A DNA stretch of 64,000 nucleotides. Origin: Apostichopus japonicus. Its lineage: Eukaryota > Echinodermata > Holothuroidea > Aspidochirotida > Stichopodidae. The translations under genes and the position numbers were made by a program. Positions 59,426 to 64,000 of this stretch are shown here, piece by piece (the stretch's first letter is position 1; every line of letters starts with the position of its first letter). The stretch spans positions 12,216,269 through 12,280,268 of the forward strand of contig NC_092572.1 in assembly GCF_037975245.1 (NCBI RefSeq), in the 5' to 3' direction. The notes below the pieces were generated by a model that searched no databases, was not told the origin of the DNA, and was given only the letters and a program-made list of their open reading frames with translations.

Positions 59426-61116
59426 CTCATTGTTGTCCTCCTACACATACACACGCATTCACGTGCCTACATGTGGGGACTAGCTAAGGGTTTGTGTGTT
59501 AGACAAGGACGTTACTAGGTGTGTGTGTGTATGCGTTGGTTGTTACATAATTATCTCATATTTTCAGGGACTTGTTCTTACACAGAGGTCAACAAAGTCA
59601 CAAAACAAAATATTGTAACTAAGCTCTCTCAATAATGCCGTTGACTATAGGGAATGAAAAAGATTAATATTGTTCAAATGATGAAAACCTACTATGCAGG
59701 GATATATAGTCACTATGTATGTTATGGCATAAATACCATATATATGTCTATTTGGAATAGATTCAAAATTCTGCCTCTCCAAGTAGAACTTATTGATTTT
59801 AACCACAGTTGATGCGGGGTAGGAAACAGTCGGAGGTTGCATAATATTTTGGATTTGAATTACCAATCAGATAATGCATCTTGCTGTGTTACGTCAGTGG
59901 TCCAAACTGCTATGTTGAAGTATCATAGCTTATAGGGAAATCATATATACAACCAAAACTGAAGTCTAGCCTTCAACTGTGCACTGATCGATCGAAGTAG
60001 ACACTATTACAATGGAACAATTGCATAAAGTATGTAGCTATAGGAAATTTTCTGCCATGAGACAATAAACTGAACTCTACATGTACTTTTTCGAATGACG
60101 ATGTTCATTTCAACAAAATTATTATGCTGTGACGATGAAATCACGTTTGTTTACCCCAATTCTTTTCTGTGACGTCATTGCTTAAAATGTTGGAGTTTGG
60201 ACACCACTCAGGGCTGTGACTATAACAATTGCAAGTACTCTACCCAAATTATTTGAGGTCGCCTAAACATATATCCTACACTAACAGTATGTTGATCTAT
60301 CATATATACCACAGTAACAAACTGGATTGTGCTGACAAATCTAATAAATCGTTATCATGTTCTAATAGGATTACAGTAAGAACTGGGGATATGTGTTATT
60401 CCAAGAACTGCATCAAACTGGATTTGCTGGAATTACACATATCCTCAGTTCTTCTGTAATAATAATAGCACATGGTACCGATTTATAGCAGGTTTCCAGT
60501 TTTTATTTTGGCACAAAATTTTAAGATTTACAGTAGTAACTGTGCGCTCTGTGTGTACCAGGTGCTTGTTATCACCCAACACTATACTGCTGTTCTTTGC
60601 ATTAGCAATTTATACACAGTACACTCAATGTCGGTTTACCGTTACACCTTGCTATTATTCTGTATGATTCTTCAAGAGCTCGATAAGGTGTGTGCCATTA
60701 TGATCCTGGTTAAAATGATATCGAAGGAGGACATAATGCAGTAAAGTGAAATTTTGTTGTGTGCACCCGTTGTATTTACATGTATTATGTAATATGCCGT
60801 AACAGTCAGTTTGTTAGCGTTAGTTGTTTGCACGTGTAATTTCTTCAGTTTCGTTGTATTTCGTGTATACGTTGTTGTATGGCGAACATCGTCCCTGCAG
60901 AGCTCCGGGGTTCGCCTCGTAAACCCCTTATTATTTCATCATATTTATTCATCTTGGGTCGTCAATAGCCCAAAATTATCCATATCTTTACTACCTGAAG
61001 TCACTGAGGAGATGTCACCCTTTTTAGAGGCAGGATGCCTCAGGTTTTGGATGGTTCGGCTTCTGGCTCGAAGCCACTGGTTTCCAAGATGGCGGATCAT
61101 ACCAACATACTGTATA
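59426..61116. other. Intergenic, no gene recognised
   Basis: Short ORFs without domains. Sequence right of about 60750 may belong to a retroelement ending at 62590, but its left border could not be fixed. Confidence 0.35.
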
Positions 61117-62590
61117 GCGAGCTGGCTGCGTTTTTCCCAGGACGAACGTGGGTTTCAGATTTTTCAGGAATTTACAAATTCGTTTGAAATCAGAGTTAGG
61201 GTTTAGAAAATGGGTTAGGGATCCAGTTTCTCTGAAAATGAAGGATTGTCGTTCATAATCTCGGGTCAAAACTAGGAAAAAAGATTCAGAACATGTTTTT
61301 TGAAAAAAGCGCATGTCACATGTTTGGAATCCAGGGATTTGATTCGCCGATGCCCACGTTCGTCCTGGGAAAAAAAATACGCGAGCTGGCTAGCGGCGAT
61401 GGAGTCTTGATGTCCGCGAGCTTCCTTTACCGCGAGCGTAGAGTCCTGTTCTTCGTTACCGCGAGCGAGCTTCACACATTTTTAGTAAGATATTAAGTCA
61501 TAAATATTATTATTGTTAAATGCCGTACGTACCCTTATTGTTATTTAATGAATTGTAGTTTTAAGTGTTGCCCCTTTGGCTAGGTTGTACTTCACTGTAC
61601 AAAGTACGTACTATGTCAGGTTGTATTTGGACCTTGGTCCTATGGGTATATAGCGTGTGTTGTGTACACTGTGTAGATCAGTGGTTGTGTATTGTTAAGC
61701 ACATGGGTGCTAGTAGTATTGCGTACCTTTATACTGTTCTGTAACTTAGAGTTCCGGTTGGGTTTCAGTTTACCCAAAAGTTGTTAAAAGTTACGTGTAT
61801 TGTACTGTATTGACAGTTCAGTTGTAGTGAGAGATGATTATTGTACCTGTCTTTTTTTTTTTAGTATTGTACTGCTCGCAGTGTAAAGAGTGTACGTATT
61901 CGTATTTTGTATCTTGAACATATTGTTTACTGTTGTACTTATAGAGTTGTCCCAGAGCTTGTCCTTTTAATCTTAGCCTTTATGGATAGCTATAGAGTGC
62001 CAAGTCTCTTGAGAGTTTGTGGGTTCAGGAGGTGGAAATTCCTGCTGTCTAGGAACAGTTTAGGTGAAAAGGCCTATAATGTGTTGCAGCTGGCATGTGT
62101 TGCCCTAGGCTGACCATTACGAAGGTGTTAAAATTCCTCGCCTGTTGGCAAACGTTTTATATTATTTATGCAGTTTATTTCATAATGTTCAATTTACATT
62201 TTTCCTTATACACTTTATGCATTGTTGTACAGTATTGTAAGAGTACAAGATTGATTGCGGGTATTGATTCTTTAATTGTATTCATGTTGTATGAATATTA
62301 CTTAGTTTGAGCACAGGTTCTGTGCATTTGTCATAGGTTGAGTATAGGTTTTTCCCCCAGAAAGGATAGTTTTAGTTAGGTTAAAGAGTTTATTAAGCCA
62401 TTTTATATACTGTCATGTATCATGATTTGTTCATTGGTATATTTTCATTTTCATATTGTGTAGAGTTTGTAATAAAAGTCAGCCGTTGTTTCAACGCAAG
62501 AACACTCTTGCCTCCTCGTTGATAACTTATGAGTTCGAAGCGAAGGACCCCAAACCCGGTAATTTCCCCCGCCATCCGCGGTTCGCTTCA
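60880..62590 (+). mobile_element. Possible LTR or other retroelement 3' end
   Basis: AATAAAA near 62471 is followed by a non-AT-rich segment (CAACGCAAGAACACTC, then ACCCCAAACCCGG) and an end CGGTTCGCTTCA. TGGCGAAC at 60880 roughly mirrors that end (TGAAGCGAACC), but no target duplication flanks the pair, so the left border is a guess. Confidence 0.25.
61131..61380. mobile_element. 250-bp insertion with 22-bp terminal inverted repeats
   Basis: TTTTTCCCAGGACGAACGTG begins the left end (61131-61152) and its exact inverse ends the element at 61353-61374. The flanks GCGAGCTGGCTGCG (61117-61130) and GCGAGCTGGCTAGCG (61381-61395) are near-identical direct repeats of 14-15 bp, either a long target duplication or an older repeat. 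No ORF. Confidence 0.7.
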
Positions 62591-63864
62591 ATAATATGAA
62601 AAGATAATGGAAGCGGCTTGGTAGGTGTACACCATTAGTAATATGATGCTTTAAGAATATTTATTGCAAAAGGATCAACTCTTATATCACTTGTCAATGA
62701 TGCAGTTAATGGAACATTTTAGATACCAAATTAAAAGGATATCTAGAAATTTGGCAGGAACAATGTTCACCGTTACTACATGAAAACCAGTTGAAATACG
62801 ATACAACAAATAATTGCAACTGGAATTCGATGTGGTTTCTAACTAAAGTATTGTTATATATGTTGATGACGGGTACATGTTAATGTGTGGTAAATATACG
62901 TTTGATAAATCTTTAAAGGGCGCACTAACACTATTATATTAACAGCAGTTTGTATGGTACATGATAACTGAATGGTGGATATTTTTCATGCTAACTAGGT
63001 AGATAGACCCTGTTGACTTTCCTGTTGATATTAAAATATTAAAGACCAAAATCTTTAAATAAGCGAGGAACCACAAACAAAATGATGTTCTGGTCTATAT
63101 ACTTTATTGACATATTTCTTTGGAATATTTGAACATACGTCAACAGTTGCAATTGTTTTGCATGCTCTTTGAAGTAGGTATATGTTAAAAGTTTGTTAAA
63201 TGATACAGTATAGACTTGGGTTGCTATGTCCCAAAAATTTGTCGACATCATGGAAATGTTCCTCATTGAATTAACACAGTGACTCAAATCAGTGACATGA
63301 CAAGTCAGAACATAGATCAGCTAATTTTAGTCAATAGTCGAGTTACTTGTTTAAAACTCTGATGGGAATAGTTTTTATTTTTTAATTGACAGAATGACCA
63401 CATTTTTTTTTCACCACTTCTTTTCTTCCATTTTTTTACATAAAAATCTTACTAATCTGGTGGCTTCATTTGGGTCTTTAACATTTCACACCCAAAAGGA
63501 TCAAAGGACTTCATACCCTTGATAGAAACTGTTTTCCTGAAGATACCTTCAGTGAAGACCACAAGAGCAGTGAGCAATATAGTAACTAATATAAAGAGTA
63601 TGTAAAAGGCTAGTTTGGCAGAATCTTATATATTGTGACTGACCATGATTTGATTTTATGAACCAGGAAACTGTAACCAACCAGTAAAATTCTTAAAATG
63701 GTTTGCATACAGTATAGCAGCACAGCCACTGTGCATATTTGCGTTCTGGTTTTAGTGGACGCTGGTCTACTTATATTGTGTGTCTAATATTTTTTTTAAA
63801 GTATAAAAATTCACAGGGAGTACCTGCATGGACAGTTATTTATTAGTTTGCATGTTTGATTTAA
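62591..63864. other. Intergenic, no gene recognised
   Basis: AT-rich, small ORFs only. Confidence 0.45.
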
Positions 63865-64000
63865 CAATACTTTATAAACAAGGATAAGGAAGTACTTCAA
63901 AAGGTCCAGAGGAGGGCTACTAGGATGATTAGTTCCTTAAAGAGGGTTCCTTATTATAGACGGTTACAACTGTTGAATATCACCACACTGGAGCTTAGGA
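63865..64000 (+). mobile_element. LINE reverse-transcriptase C-terminal fragment, runs off the window
   Basis: The open frame after a stop at 63862-63864 reads QYFINKDKEVLQKVQRRATR, then MISSLKRVPYYRRLQLL and TTLELR. The pattern 'E-x-x-Q-R-R-A-T-R-x-I ... Y-x-x-R-L-x-x-L ... T-L-E-x-R' is the well-known region just after the reverse transcriptase domain of CR1/jockey-type non-LTR retrotransposons. Nothing upstream is LINE-like, so the copy is probably 5'-truncated near here. Confidence 0.8.

Overview
This window is nuclear DNA of an intron-rich animal. It is AT-rich, gene-poor and full of repeats: microsatellites, long poly-G/poly-C tracts, tRNA-derived SINEs, hAT-type elements, minisatellites and a LINE tail. 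The style of the interspersed repeats (AGGTCA-rich repeats, 'taggcctat' motifs, TTTATATAGCGC-like pieces) resembles marine invertebrate deuterostomes such as echinoderms. That placement is an inference from general look, not a database match.

Two genes can be assembled with consistent splice phases. (1) On the + strand at 25.7-42.4 kb, 15 coding exons join into an 828-residue F-box/WD40 protein. It has a long acidic disordered N-terminus, an unassigned middle region, an F-box at about residues 453-497 and seven WD40 repeats reaching the C-terminus. It is a probable substrate adaptor of an SCF ubiquitin ligase. (2) On the - strand at 48.4-50.9 kb, three exons join into a 295-residue protein with no family I can name with certainty. 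Its core resembles a PD-(D/E)XK nuclease fold in which the usual E-x-K is replaced. A paralogous last exon, with the same splice phase and homologous flanks, lies at 58.3-58.5 kb on the same strand. In addition, one apparent 3'-terminal exon of an unidentified + strand gene lies at 12.66-12.75 kb.

Layout. 0-7.8 kb: no gene recognised; a SINE, CRE-like clusters and microsatellites. 7.8-11.06 kb: a mosaic array carrying many AGGTCA direct repeats (DR1/DR5/DR4 nuclear-receptor half-site geometry). 12.7 kb: orphan terminal exon. 14.2-14.6 kb: a hAT-like MITE. 19.2-19.6 kb: a second member of the AGGTCA superfamily. 21.3-21.7 kb: an exact 179-bp tandem duplication. 22.05-24.2 kb: three hAT-like elements nested inside one another. 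25.7-42.4 kb: the F-box/WD40 gene. Its introns hold a pair of inverted MITEs, an alternating fold-back minisatellite, a SINE and a 2.47-kb element with TG...CA ends and a 4-bp target duplication. 42.6-43.4 kb: a tandem repeat after the stop codon. 43.7 kb: a SINE. 47.6-51 kb: the nuclease-like gene with repeat-expanded flank. 54.2-57.75 kb: two large satellites, one of 258 bp with dimeric structure and one of 65 bp rich in GATA motifs. 58 kb: the paralogous exon. 59 kb: a third AGGTCA-type repeat, reversed. 61.1-61.4 kb: a 250-bp insertion with terminal inverted repeats. 62.5 kb: a possible LTR end. 63.87-64 kb: the start of a LINE reverse-transcriptase tail that runs off the window.

Nothing bacterial was found (no operons, no CRISPR). 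All calls are from reading the sequence; no alignment or transcript data were available.
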